Source: CAYSWV01 sp964434865
GTDB lineage: Bacteria > Cyanobacteriota > Cyanobacteriia > Thermostichales > Thermostichaceae
Length of the DNA stretch: 64,000 nucleotides
Reading direction: 5' to 3'
NCBI GenBank assembly: GCA_964434865.1
Contig: CAYSWV010000007.1
Coordinates: 1 to 64,000, forward strand
Positions 44,941 to 54,003 of this stretch are shown piece after piece. Below the pieces are notes generated by a model that had not been told where the DNA came from, did no database searches, and saw nothing but the letters and a program-made list of their open reading frames with translations. A program made the translations under genes and the position numbers. How positions within the stretch are numbered: the first letter of the stretch is position 1; each line of letters starts with the position of its first letter.

Positions 44941-47622
44941 ATGACATCAATCAATGAGACTCGTGAAGCAGCCCGTCTCCAAGCTGATCGAGAACGGACA
45001 GCCTACTGGAAGCGTTGGGGTCCCTATTTAAGTGAACGGCAATGGGGTACAGTCCGAGAAGACTACAGCCATGATGGAGAAGCTTGGAATTATTTTACTC
45101 ATGATCAGGCTCGCTCACGAGCTTATCGCTGGGGTGAAGATGGCCTTGGAGGAGTATCGGATACCCATCAACGGCTCTGCTTTGCTTTAGCACTATGGAA
45201 TGGGCAGGATCCCTTTTTGAAAGAGCGGTTATTTGGCTTAACGGGGAGTCAAGGTAATCATGGTGAAGATGTTAAAGACTATTACTTCTATCTAGATAGT
45301 ACACCCACTCATTCCTACTTAAAATTTTTATATAAATATCCCCAGAGAGCTTTTCCTTATGATGAGTTATTGCGGGTTAACCAGCAACGAAACCGTCATG
45401 AACTTGAGTATGAGTTGTTAGATACTGGTGTTTTTGATGATGATCGTTACTTTGATGTGTTTATTGAATATGCAAAAGCCACTGATGAAGATATTTTAAT
45501 TCAGATCCAGGTGATGAACCGGGGACCCGAAGCTGCAGAGATTCATTTATTACCCACTCTTTGGTTTCGGAATGACTGGTCTTGGAACTCCTCCTTAACA
45601 AAGCCCATTTTGCAACCTTACGAGACTCAGGCTCAGTTTAAAAGTATAGCGGCTCACCATCGAGAATTAGGGTCCCGTTGGTTGTATGCTCAAGACCAGC
45701 CCGAACTCCTATTTACCGAGAATGAAACTAACCATCAACGCTTATTTGGATCTGAAAACCAGAGCCCGTATGTTAAAGATGCCTTTCATGATTATGTGAC
45801 TCAGGGGCAGATCACAGCCATCAATCCCGATCAGGTGGGGACTAAAATGGCAACCTACTACCACCTTAGGGTTCCCGCTCAAGGAAGTGTAACAGTACGA
45901 TTAAGGCTTTGTAACACAGCTAATCTAAGCGATCCTTTTGGACCTGAGTTTGACCAGATCTGGCGAGATCGATTGCAGGAGGCTGATGACTTTTATCGTT
46001 ATTTAATTCCAGAGACACTTGATCCTGATTTGAAACAGATCCAGCGGCAGGCGTTTGCTGGCATGTTATGGAGCAAGCAGTATTACCATTACGTGGTGGA
46101 TCAATGGCTGTCGGGTGACCAGCAAGGCCCCAAACCTCCCGTTGAACGACTCCAGGGTCGTAATCATGATTGGGTGCATTTGTTTAACGATGACATTTTA
46201 TCGATGCCCGATAAGTGGGAGTATCCTTGGTTTGCAGCCTGGGATCTTGCCTTCCACTGCATCCCCCTGGCTATGGTAGATCCAGAGTTTGCCAAGCGGC
46301 AGCTTGATATCATGACTCGGGAATGGTACATGCACCCAAATGGGCAGTTGCCTGCCTACGAGTGGAATTTTGGAGATGTCAACCCACCCGTTCATGCTTG
46401 GGCCACTTTAGCCGTGTACCGTCTGGAAGCTCAACTCTATGGTCGCCAGGATCGGGCCTTTCTGGAGCGCGTTTTTCAAAAGCTACTGCTTAATTTTACC
46501 TGGTGGGTCAACCGTAAAGATACCCATGGTAAAAATATCTTTGAAGGCGGTTTTCTGGGTCTTGATAACATTGGTGTCTTTAATCGGAGTGCTGCACTAC
46601 CAACCGGAGGCTTTATTGAACAGGCAGATGGCACCAGTTGGATGGGGATGTACTGCTTAAATATGCTGAGTATTGCCCTAGAACTAGCTTTGGAAAATCC
46701 AGTTTATGAAGATATTGCCAGTAAGTTTTTTGAACATTTTCTCTATATTGCGGCGGCTATGAACCAGATCGGGGAGGATAATAAGCTCTGGGATCCTGAA
46801 GATGGCTTCTTTTACGATGTATTGTCATTGCCCGACGGTACCCAGGTTCCTCTGAAAGTGCGATCAATGATAGGTCTCATTCCTCTGTATGGGATCAGTA
46901 TTTTAGAACCTGAGGTACTGAAACAGTTACCCAACTTTAAAAAACGCTTGGAATGGTTTATTCATCACCGGGCTGATTTAAAAGTTAATGTGGCCTGTAT
47001 GGAAACCCAAGGTATCGGAGCCAGACGATTACTCGCTCTCTGTTATCTCACACCTCATCGTTGGGTTGAAGTAGACCGATTTCGACAAATCCTGATTCGA
47101 CTCTTGGATGAGCAAGAATTCTTGAGCGAGTTTGGTATCCGGGCTTTATCGAAATATCACGCTAATCATCCCTATTCGTTCTATGTTGGATCTGAAGAGT
47201 ACCGGGTTGACTACGAGCCGGCTGAGTCCTGGACTGCTCTATTTGGGGGGAATTCTAACTGGCGGGGCCCGATCTGGATGCCGGTTAACTATCTCCTCAT
47301 TGAATCGCTGAAAGCCTTTTATAACTATGCCGGCGATACTTTCAAAGTTGAGTGTCCAACGGGTTCAGGCCACTGGCTAACTTTAGCTGAAGTTGCTCAA
47401 CAGCTTGAGGAACGACTCTTGAAAATCTTTAGACGCAATGAAGTCGGGCGACGTCCCTTATATGGAGGAAGTTCAAAATTTCAAACCGATCCTCATTGGC
47501 GCGACTATATTTTATTCCATGAATATTTCCACGGTGATAATGGGGCAGGACTAGGAGCTAGCCATCAAACAGGGTGGACTGGCCTTATCGCTAAGATTAT
47601 CTATGATCTATACGCTAGTTAA
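44941..47622 (+). CDS. Glycoside hydrolase of the GH63/MGH1 glucosidase type
   Basis: 893 residues. An N-terminal beta-sandwich region (WGPYLSERQWGTVREDYS, GEDGLGG) is followed by an (alpha/alpha)6 barrel with ARSYWPWDLA-like PWFAAWDLAFHCIPLAM and the late GNSNWRGPIWMPVNYLLIESL motif typical of GH63. No signal peptide, so it is probably cytosolic. Bacterial members hydrolyse glucosyl/mannosyl-glycerate or related glycosides; substrate here unknown. Start ATG follows GAGGGA. Monocistronic by spacing. Confidence 0.9.
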   Translation: MTSINETREAARLQADRERTAYWKRWGPYLSERQWGTVREDYSHDGEAWNYFTHDQARSRAYRWGEDGLGGVSDTHQRLCFALALWNGQDPFLKERLFGLTGSQGNHGEDVKDYYFYLDSTPTHSYLKFLYKYPQRAFPYDELLRVNQQRNRHELEYELLDTGVFDDDRYFDVFIEYAKATDEDILIQIQVMNRGPEAAEIHLLPTLWFRNDWSWNSSLTKPILQPYETQAQFKSIAAHHRELGSRWLYAQDQPELLFTENETNHQRLFGSENQSPYVKDAFHDYVTQGQITAINPDQVGTKMATYYHLRVPAQGSVTVRLRLCNTANLSDPFGPEFDQIWRDRLQEADDFYRYLIPETLDPDLKQIQRQAFAGMLWSKQYYHYVVDQWLSGDQQGPKPPVERLQGRNHDWVHLFNDDILSMPDKWEYPWFAAWDLAFHCIPLAMVDPEFAKRQLDIMTREWYMHPNGQLPAYEWNFGDVNPPVHAWATLAVYRLEAQLYGRQDRAFLERVFQKLLLNFTWWVNRKDTHGKNIFEGGFLGLDNIGVFNRSAALPTGGFIEQADGTSWMGMYCLNMLSIALELALENPVYEDIASKFFEHFLYIAAAMNQIGEDNKLWDPEDGFFYDVLSLPDGTQVPLKVRSMIGLIPLYGISILEPEVLKQLPNFKKRLEWFIHHRADLKVNVACMETQGIGARRLLALCYLTPHRWVEVDRFRQILIRLLDEQEFLSEFGIRALSKYHANHPYSFYVGSEEYRVDYEPAESWTALFGGNSNWRGPIWMPVNYLLIESLKAFYNYAGDTFKVECPTGSGHWLTLAEVAQQLEERLLKIFRRNEVGRRPLYGGSSKFQTDPHWRDYILFHEYFHGDNGAGLGASHQTGWTGLIAKIIYDLYAS

Positions 47623-47760
47623 ACCGTCAGTTTGATCTTACCCAAGCAATAACGAGTTACAAATCAACTGCCAGAATTACTGGATTTCTGGGTACTCATC
47701 GACAAATTAGCTATGTTAACGTCTCGGTGATCATTAAAAGTTGGAGTGTTTAAGATTATT

Positions 47761-48612
47761 ATGCTGGTTAACTTCATGATCATTGGTGCTCAAAAGTGTG
47801 GCACTACAACCCTGTTTGATATTCTTAACTCCCATCCATCTTTAGTGGGGAGTAGCCCAAAAGAACCTCACTTTTTTAGCAATTCTGTTGATTGGAAAGC
47901 GGAATTACCAAAATATGAGAACTTATTTAAGCAAAGAGATGGTGTCCAATACTTTGAAGGTTCAACTTCTTATACCTTTTATCCTTTAAAAAACTTTCAT
48001 ATCTGGAATGATCTGTTTGCTTATAATCCAGGGCTTAAATTTATTTATTTGGTTAGAGATCCTATTAGTCGCGTTATTTCCAGCTACATGCATTGCTATG
48101 AAAGAGGTTATACCAACTTAGGCATTGAAGACGCTATTCGTAAAGAACGATCTTACATCGACATCACCCGATACTATACTCAGATCTCTCCATTTATAAA
48201 AAAGTTTGGGAGGGAACAGGTTATGATGATTGACTTTGATGATTTGATTAAGCGACGCGATCAGGTTGTGCTAAATGTTGCTAAATTTCTAGATGTTGAT
48301 CCCAGTCAGTTTGGCAACTATCAAACCATCCATTCCAATGCCTCAGTTACCGTCAGTAAACTCCATCGTCGATTTGATAATCCTTCACTACCTTTGAAAG
48401 CAGTACGTAAATGGATGCCCTCTGTTTGGTCTGTAATTACCGACAACTCAAAACGAGGGTTTGATCAAAAACCGGCCCTAAGTGATGACTTTAAAGAAAT
48501 GATTTTAACCATGTTGGAGTCTGAAATTAGAGAGCTAGAACAGCTAATGGCTAAAGATCTAAGTCACTGGATGGTGCTTCCAGACACAAGGCCTACAGCC
48601 TTAACTGCTTAG
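47761..48612 (+). CDS. Sulfotransferase domain protein
   Basis: 283 residues from ATG 47761 (a GTG at 47746 is possible). PAPS-binding 5' loop IIGAQKCGTTTLFDIL near the N-terminus and the 3'-phosphate loop YLVRDPISRVISSYMH are clear. The protein is of the HS/NodH type: short, soluble, with a helical C-terminus. Acceptor, perhaps a glycan or lipid, is unknown; the preceding glycosidase is not evidence of a shared pathway. Confidence 0.9.
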   Translation: MLVNFMIIGAQKCGTTTLFDILNSHPSLVGSSPKEPHFFSNSVDWKAELPKYENLFKQRDGVQYFEGSTSYTFYPLKNFHIWNDLFAYNPGLKFIYLVRDPISRVISSYMHCYERGYTNLGIEDAIRKERSYIDITRYYTQISPFIKKFGREQVMMIDFDDLIKRRDQVVLNVAKFLDVDPSQFGNYQTIHSNASVTVSKLHRRFDNPSLPLKAVRKWMPSVWSVITDNSKRGFDQKPALSDDFKEMILTMLESEIRELEQLMAKDLSHWMVLPDTRPTALTA

Positions 48613-48687
48613 ACCAGGTTTTAGTAGAGTACCCCCATGATCACTTAGGATTTTAGCTAGGGAGAGTTCTAAGCCCTCAGACTGCAG

Positions 48688-48957
48688 TTAAAGACGGTAG
48701 TAATGCTGCTCAATCCAGTATCTGACTGCTTCTTCAGAGGCATACCAATGCGTGGTTTGGTTGAAGGGGTTGTAGATCTCCCACCCTGATAAACCGTCAG
48801 GACCCTGAGCCTTACGGATGGTAGGTTCTGAGGGACGAGAGGTTGACTCGATCATCTGTTGAATCATGGTTGACAAGCGAGATTTTAATAGGATCCAGCC
48901 TAAGCGAACTCGCAGGCGAAATGTTTGTAATGACGATGGTGGAATAGGGGTCTGCAT
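48688..48957 (-). CDS. Small unknown protein ending in a WIEQHYY helix
   Basis: 89 residues from ATG 48957; a longer frame begins at 49035 but its first 26 residues look non-coding. The first ~45 residues are basic and helical; the C-terminal ~40 (GWEIYNPFNQTTHWYASEEAVRYWIEQHYYRL in two pieces) form a small beta-alpha unit. I recall similar short cyanobacterial proteins with a WIEQRYY end. Divergent from the MocR regulator gene. Confidence 0.55.
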   Translation of the reverse strand: MQTPIPPSSLQTFRLRVRLGWILLKSRLSTMIQQMIESTSRPSEPTIRKAQGPDGLSGWEIYNPFNQTTHWYASEEAVRYWIEQHYYRL

Positions 48958-49146
48958 ACTTGAAGCCCTCTGACAACTGAGTTTAGTATCTTCCAAATCT
49001 AGAACAGTTTGAAGGTACAGTTTCAAGTAAATCAACTAGACCAGTTCCCGAAACTATTGACTGGTTTAGTTAAGATCGGCAGAACTGTACCAGCGGAATC
49101 AGAAGTTGATCCTCTAAAATCTAGATATATAGTTCTGGACTTGGCT

Positions 49147-50640
49147 ATGAGAATTGCACTTAATCGGGATTCTGCTCAGCCGGTCTATCTACAGATTCGG
49201 GATCGGTTACAGCATCTCATTACCTCAGGATCGCTGCAGATAGGTGAGCGGCTACCCTCAATTCGGGGGTTGGCTCGCTCGTTGCAGGTCAACAAATTAA
49301 CGATATTGGAAGCTTATGGTTTGTTAGAAGCAGAGGGTTTAATTTTAGCGAGACCTGGCTCTGGTTATTTTGTAGCTCAAGCCAGCTTACCCCTGGTTAA
49401 ACCTTCAACATTTGCACCCCAACAGGATGTGATCGTTTGTGAAACTCAAAGTCGGGCCTTTTACCATGCCTATGCCCAATCTATCCAAGCTCACGATGAT
49501 CCTGACATTATTGATCTAGGGTGTAGTTATCCCTCACAAGCCCCTAATGATTTGCAACGAATTTGTCGCCGTGTAGCTAGTCAGGCTGAAACCTTAATGG
49601 GCTATGCCTCTATTCAAGGGAATTTAACGTTACGGCAACAGATCAGCCAGCTCCTCATTCAGCGTGGGGTAGAAGTGGCCGCAGAGTCATTGATCATTAC
49701 CAATGGGTCAATGCAAGGTCTCTCGTTGGCCTTTCAGTATTTCTTAAAGCCAGGAGATTGGGTTTTAGTTGAAAGCCCGACCTTTCATGGTGCCTTGGCG
49801 ATCTTAGAACAATTAGAAGCTCGTTTGATCGGGATTCCTATGACAGCCACAGGCATTAACCTAGACCTACTAGAACAGTACTTGAAGAGTCATCAACCTA
49901 AGCTAATTTATACTATTAGTACTATCCATAATCCAACTGGGATCACAACTTCCCTAACTCATCGACAACAATTGCTAGATCTAGCCCAGCGATATCACTG
50001 TCCCATTTTGGAAGACAATGCTTATGAAGGGCTTTCAGTTCATCCAGTCCCTCCTCCTCTCAAAGGCTTAGATCAGCAGGGGTGGGTCACTTATTTGGGT
50101 ACGTTTTCAAAAACTCTGATGCCAGGACTACGGGTTGGCTATATCGCAGCGCCACTTCAACATCACAAAGGACTATCAGAGCGGAAATTATTGTCTGATC
50201 TGCATACATCCACGGTTTCTCAAGCTATTGTCAGTGAGTATTTGGCAACAGGACATTATCGACGACACTTGCATCGACTTCAAACACTTTACAGCTATCA
50301 TCAAACGATCATGGTCCAAGCTATGGAGACTTACTTTCCCATCGAAACCTCCTGGACCATCCCCAAAGGGGGCTTGTACTTATGGGTGCAGTTGCCTCAC
50401 CAGATCAATTGTCGTCAACTATGTAACCAAGCTGCCGCTAACCGAGTGATTATTGTTGACGGGAATGCGATGTTTCCAGGTCAACAGGGCTATCCTGCTA
50501 TACGGCTAGCTTTTTCGAATCGGACACCTGAAGTGATTGAAGAAGGCATTTCTATACTGGGATCATTACTCCAGCAAGCTTTATCAGGCTCAGTATCCAT
50601 CCTCAATCCTGTCTCATATACCAGTGAACAGGCCGTTTAG
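49147..50640 (+). CDS. MocR/PdxR-type GntR regulator with aminotransferase domain
   Basis: 497 residues from ATG 49147 (MRIALNRDSAQPVY); an upstream TTG would add 46 residues with no family match. Residues ~5-75 are a GntR winged helix (VYLQIRDRLQHLI, RLPSIRGLARSL), the rest a class I aminotransferase fold with NPTG (TIHNPTGIT), D/Y pair and the PLP Lys in GTFSKTLMPGLRVGY. MocR proteins sense PLP or amino compounds and control neighbouring genes; the divergent small gene is one candidate target. Confidence 0.93.
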   Translation: MRIALNRDSAQPVYLQIRDRLQHLITSGSLQIGERLPSIRGLARSLQVNKLTILEAYGLLEAEGLILARPGSGYFVAQASLPLVKPSTFAPQQDVIVCETQSRAFYHAYAQSIQAHDDPDIIDLGCSYPSQAPNDLQRICRRVASQAETLMGYASIQGNLTLRQQISQLLIQRGVEVAAESLIITNGSMQGLSLAFQYFLKPGDWVLVESPTFHGALAILEQLEARLIGIPMTATGINLDLLEQYLKSHQPKLIYTISTIHNPTGITTSLTHRQQLLDLAQRYHCPILEDNAYEGLSVHPVPPPLKGLDQQGWVTYLGTFSKTLMPGLRVGYIAAPLQHHKGLSERKLLSDLHTSTVSQAIVSEYLATGHYRRHLHRLQTLYSYHQTIMVQAMETYFPIETSWTIPKGGLYLWVQLPHQINCRQLCNQAAANRVIIVDGNAMFPGQQGYPAIRLAFSNRTPEVIEEGISILGSLLQQALSGSVSILNPVSYTSEQAV

Positions 50641-50721
50641 CATTCACTAGGCTTGAAGCTGGACCTATTTGATTAAGATCTTGAGGCACACTTGAGCTAG
50701 ATAGTGTTAAAACTTTGAGTT

Positions 50722-50913
50722 ATGACTGCAACCATCCTCAATCTGGATCCCNNNNNNNNNNNNNNNNNNNNNNNNNNNNNNNNNNNNNNNNNNNNNNNNN
50801 NNNNNNNNNNNNNNNNNNNNNNNNNNNNNNNNNNNNNNNNNNNNNNNNNNNCACAGGCGGATGTCATGGAAGGGTTTGTGTTGGATCTAGCATCGTTCTG
50901 GGAGCTAGAGTGA
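50722..50913 (+). CDS. Uma2-family endonuclease gene interrupted by an assembly gap
   Basis: Both ends match the Uma2 (DUF820) family: MTATILNLDP at 50722, which I recall as a common opening, and ADVMEGFVLDLASFW before the TGA at 50911-50913, the typical C-terminus (VLPGFVLDL). The 100 N between (50752-50851) stand for an unknown length: a normal Uma2 is ~190 residues, so about 480 bp must be missing. Uma2 proteins have a PD-(D/E)XK-like fold and are abundant in cyanobacteria. The same frame reads through the gap as it stands, which is chance. Confidence 0.6.
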   Translation: MTATILNLDPXXXXXXXXXXXXXXXXXXXXXXXXXXXXXXXXXXQADVMEGFVLDLASFWELE

Positions 50914-50948
50914 CCGAAAGCAAAAGTTTTGAATACCGACAGTTTGGG

Positions 50949-51377
50949 CTAGGTTAACAGTGAGATCGCTAAGGCACAACTACATCCAATCCCAGTAAAG
51001 GCCGTAGATAGGGCCCCCAGTGCTCTTGCGCTTAAAAAGAGAGGCCCCAACCCTTGACTATTCAGCTGATAAGCTCCAGCAGCAGAGGAGAAACCGATAG
51101 CATGTAAAGTTCTAGCAATCGCAAAGGCAAAACACAGACTAAACACAAGCCTAGTAGGACCTGTTTGAAGTTCAAGTAGGACCATGGATACCACAAAGAT
51201 GCCCGCATTTTCAGCAAGATTGCCATGACGACGCACCATACGTTCAAGTGTTAGGTCGTCTTGAAAACCCATACCTCTTCTTTTTCGGGTTCGATACAGT
51301 CCTACCGTCAACATCAGTACCTGCTGTAGCACCAAGAGATAAGCAGCAAGCCACGGTGAATATAGCAGTTGTGTCAT
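50949..51377 (-). CDS. MAPEG family membrane protein
   Basis: 142 residues with four hydrophobic helices. MVRRHGNLAENAGIF and the IARTLHAIGF loop are MAPEG motifs (RxxxNxxE and ARxxH), as in membrane glutathione S-transferases of bacterial type. Likely binds glutathione or lipid peroxides. Three tandem copies of the ribosome-binding-site word lie directly upstream (see the repeat at 51376-51415). DUF1330 gene follows upstream on the same strand, so the two form a pair next to a divergent LysR regulator. Confidence 0.9.
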   Translation of the reverse strand: MTQLLYSPWLAAYLLVLQQVLMLTVGLYRTRKRRGMGFQDDLTLERMVRRHGNLAENAGIFVVSMVLLELQTGPTRLVFSLCFAFAIARTLHAIGFSSAAGAYQLNSQGLGPLFLSARALGALSTAFTGIGCSCALAISLLT

Positions 51378-51415
51378 GGTTTTGATCCTCTGGTTTTAAT
51401 CCTCTGGTTTTAATC
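51376..51415. repeat. Three tandem copies of a ~14-bp word forming repeated ribosome-binding sites of the MAPEG gene
   Basis: Plus strand: partial ATGGTTTTGATC (51376-51387), then CTCTGGTTTTAATC twice (51388-51401, 51402-51415). On the transcribed minus strand each full unit reads GATTAAAACCAGAG, so an AGAGGA Shine-Dalgarno core recurs every 14 nt; the closest sits about 8 nt before the MAPEG ATG. Confidence 0.8.
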
Positions 51416-51430
51416 CTTGCTTCACTGTTT

Positions 51431-51760
51431 CTAGGTTGATAGCCCGGCAAAACCTGGTGTAGCTAATAAGATTGAGTGGCTTGGATTAGACAGCGATTGC
51501 CGAATGGGTATAAATGGTTGATAGCGATCGGACTGGTACCACGTTTTGAGCCTCTCCATTGAAGGGAATTTCACAACTACAGTCCATGATGCTTGGTAAT
51601 CACCCTCTAAAACCGTTGTTGTTGGTGTTGCAACTAGAACCTCACCACCGGCCTCAACAATGGTTGGAAAAACGGGCTGACCATAATCTCGCATAAAGGC
51701 ATCTAGATCAGATAGCTGCAGCATAGCCAGTAGATACGCAGGTTGTGATGTGGGTGTCAT
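51431..51760 (-). CDS. DUF1330 domain protein
   Basis: 109 residues from ATG 51760 (MTPTSQPAYLLAMLQ); the longer frame to 51853 is rejected because DUF1330 begins at this point and AGGAG lies upstream. It is a dimeric alpha/beta-barrel fold: FMRDYGQPVFPTIVEAGGEVLVA and VVKFPSMERLKTWYQSDRYQPF are family motifs. Function unknown. Divergent from the LysR gene with a 123-bp spacer, which is the usual setting for LysR control of its neighbour. Confidence 0.88.
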   Translation of the reverse strand: MTPTSQPAYLLAMLQLSDLDAFMRDYGQPVFPTIVEAGGEVLVATPTTTVLEGDYQASWTVVVKFPSMERLKTWYQSDRYQPFIPIRQSLSNPSHSILLATPGFAGLST

Positions 51761-51883
51761 CCTTGTTACAGCTCCTTTGATTGATTGAAGTTCCCCAATC
51801 GTAGACTTGTAAAAACGCAATGTCATTGCCAAAATCTCAAAGTAGGTTTGCATTAATGCAAAGGGTTAATTTGAGGTGATAAG

Positions 51884-52762
51884 ATGAATTGGTCTGATCT
51901 TCAGGTTCTACTCACCTTCAAACGAGAGGGAACTTTACAAAAAGCAGCAGAGTGGTTGGCTATGGATATCAGTACAGTCTCTCGGCGAATTCGATCACTT
52001 GAGTCTGACTTGGGCTCCAAGCTGGTTGAAAATGTCAGTGGTCGTCTGGTGTTAACATCCCATGGCGAACGGGCTGTGCAAGCCGCGGCAGTTATGGAGA
52101 TCGAGTCTGATCAACTCCAACGTCATGTGAAGGGCCAAGAAAACGCTCTATCTGGTGTTCTTCGGGTAGCGCTACTCGACCTATTTGTGCTCTTTCACGC
52201 TGACCTTTTGAACAACTTTAAATTGCAACACCCCAGAGTCATGCTAGAACTGGCCTCGACTACCATCCGGACTCACAGCCTAACGCGCCGAGAAGCTGAC
52301 GTGGCGATTCGGGTGACCCAACAACCTGATGAAACCTTGGTCGGTATTCATGTGCTCCATATCAAGTATGCTGTTTACGCTCATCGATCGATCGTTGATG
52401 CAGGCACCGATACCGAGTCCGCCCGTTGGGATACCCTCCCTTGGATCGGCTGGGATTCAGCAGCTCATGCTCATGTGACAGAGGCTTGGATGGCAAATCA
52501 CGTTCCAACTAAACAGATCTGTTTTCGAGTCGATAGCCCTGCAGCTCAGTTCATCCTGGCTGAGGCGGGGGGAGGTGCCTGCATACTACCTATGGCTTAT
52601 GCTGACTTAAGTACTTCCTTAGTGCGCCTAAGTGAAGCCCTAAAAGGATTTGACACTGATGTGTGGCTCCTAACCCATCGTGACCTTAGATATAATGCTC
52701 GAGTTCAAGCCTTTCTTGATCATGTTTACAAAGGGTTAGAACCTCTCCGAGATGCAGGTTGA
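51884..52762 (+). CDS. LysR-family transcriptional regulator
   Basis: 292 residues. The N-terminal helix-turn-helix is at ~4-62 (NWSDLQVLLTFKREGTLQKAAEWL, STVSRRIRSLE). The effector domain follows from ~90. Divergent DUF1330 and MAPEG genes are the likely targets. This small set looks like an acquired module, because LysR/MAPEG/DUF1330 sets are commoner in proteobacteria (recollection, not computed). Confidence 0.93.
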   Translation: MNWSDLQVLLTFKREGTLQKAAEWLAMDISTVSRRIRSLESDLGSKLVENVSGRLVLTSHGERAVQAAAVMEIESDQLQRHVKGQENALSGVLRVALLDLFVLFHADLLNNFKLQHPRVMLELASTTIRTHSLTRREADVAIRVTQQPDETLVGIHVLHIKYAVYAHRSIVDAGTDTESARWDTLPWIGWDSAAHAHVTEAWMANHVPTKQICFRVDSPAAQFILAEAGGGACILPMAYADLSTSLVRLSEALKGFDTDVWLLTHRDLRYNARVQAFLDHVYKGLEPLRDAG

Positions 52763-52885
52763 GAGGAATTTGGATAATGTTTGATCATTGAATTCAAGAC
52801 TCGATGTTACTATGCTGTCAACACAAACAATATATGGGCATGCTTAACTTCTATAAGTTGTGTCCGCTGAAAATACTGCCTAAGT

Positions 52886-53992
52886 TCAGATTGCTTGTTT
52901 TTCAGAAGGGGCCTGAGATAGCCAATAGGTGCGGGTCGAATTGGAAAGAGGCAACTGATTTAAAAAGGTACTCACTTCTGTTGTTTCGCTGAGTAGCTCA
53001 GGTAATTGAGGTTCTAAACTAAGTTCAAATATAGCTTGGAGTAGGTCAATAGCCATGACCAAGGGTTCAAATTCAAGCCATACAGGTAAGATCCGTACTT
53101 CAATTGTGTGTTTATGGGGAACTTGGAAGATCATGTTTCTGAAGTTGAAGTCAAGATACTTAGAGGGGTTGAGCTGTTGCAAGATCTCCCGTGCTTGGTC
53201 CCAATCCAACGCCTGCCAGTCATCGGACTGAACCGTTTTCATTAGAGAATCGGGTATGGCCCCCAATTTACGACAACGAGGGTTAGTCCTGAATAACCGC
53301 CGTAGAGTTCCACCATGAGACCCAACCAAGGTCATTAGATTACGGAAAACCCCAGGAGAACAGAAAGATGTGGCATCAATATGTAGGTGAGTAGCACCTT
53401 CGAGAGGGGCCGTAAAATGTAGATCTCGTGCTGTTTCTAACCATTTCTCCACCCCTGAGAGCTGGGACCTGAGAAAAGGAGCACTGATGAGTTCACAAGG
53501 ACGTTCGCGTTCACCGGGCAAAGGAGCAGCAACAGCAATAGGCCAACCTTCCTCACAACAGACTTTCACCATGCCACCAGGGCCTTGAATCGGATCTACG
53601 CCAAATAGCTTAGCCACTGGATCAAGAACAGCTTCTAATGGATCAGTGGCCCGTGATACTTGTCGAACCAGATGGAGCAAACGAGGATCATCACTAACAA
53701 TGCGATACCATCCTGGAGCTGGGGGGGACTGCTTGCAGCAATCAGCCTGCAGGGTTAGATCGTCGACACACCTAGCGATGATCTCTCCACCGTGATCTAC
53801 AACTTCAAATCCAAGCGTCAGATTTTCCAGAACCGGTGTATTGGCCATTGGACTGGGTTCTGATTGAGGATGAAAGAAACGGGTGACACAACCTTGATGT
53901 AAATCAGCAATAGCCTCAGCCAGCGTGAGCCGACTAGATCCCGGAGGTGCTAGAAGTTCAATCTCCAGCCCCAACGTCCAAGCAGAAGCCAT
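52886..53992 (-). CDS. Putative amidoligase (Amidoligase_2 family)
   Basis: 368 residues. LGLEIELLAPPG at the N-terminus, a CELISAPF strand, THLHIDATSF and NFRNMIFQVPHKHTIEVRILP are the successive motifs of the glutamine-synthetase-fold amidoligases described by Iyer and Aravind. Such enzymes make ATP-dependent amide bonds on peptides or small molecules. Numerous Cys residues are present. A secreted protein gene lies 11 bp upstream on the same strand, so it may be a substrate or partner. Confidence 0.78.
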   Translation of the reverse strand: MASAWTLGLEIELLAPPGSSRLTLAEAIADLHQGCVTRFFHPQSEPSPMANTPVLENLTLGFEVVDHGGEIIARCVDDLTLQADCCKQSPPAPGWYRIVSDDPRLLHLVRQVSRATDPLEAVLDPVAKLFGVDPIQGPGGMVKVCCEEGWPIAVAAPLPGERERPCELISAPFLRSQLSGVEKWLETARDLHFTAPLEGATHLHIDATSFCSPGVFRNLMTLVGSHGGTLRRLFRTNPRCRKLGAIPDSLMKTVQSDDWQALDWDQAREILQQLNPSKYLDFNFRNMIFQVPHKHTIEVRILPVWLEFEPLVMAIDLLQAIFELSLEPQLPELLSETTEVSTFLNQLPLSNSTRTYWLSQAPSEKQAI

Positions 53993-54003
53993 CTGTCCAA
54001 TCC

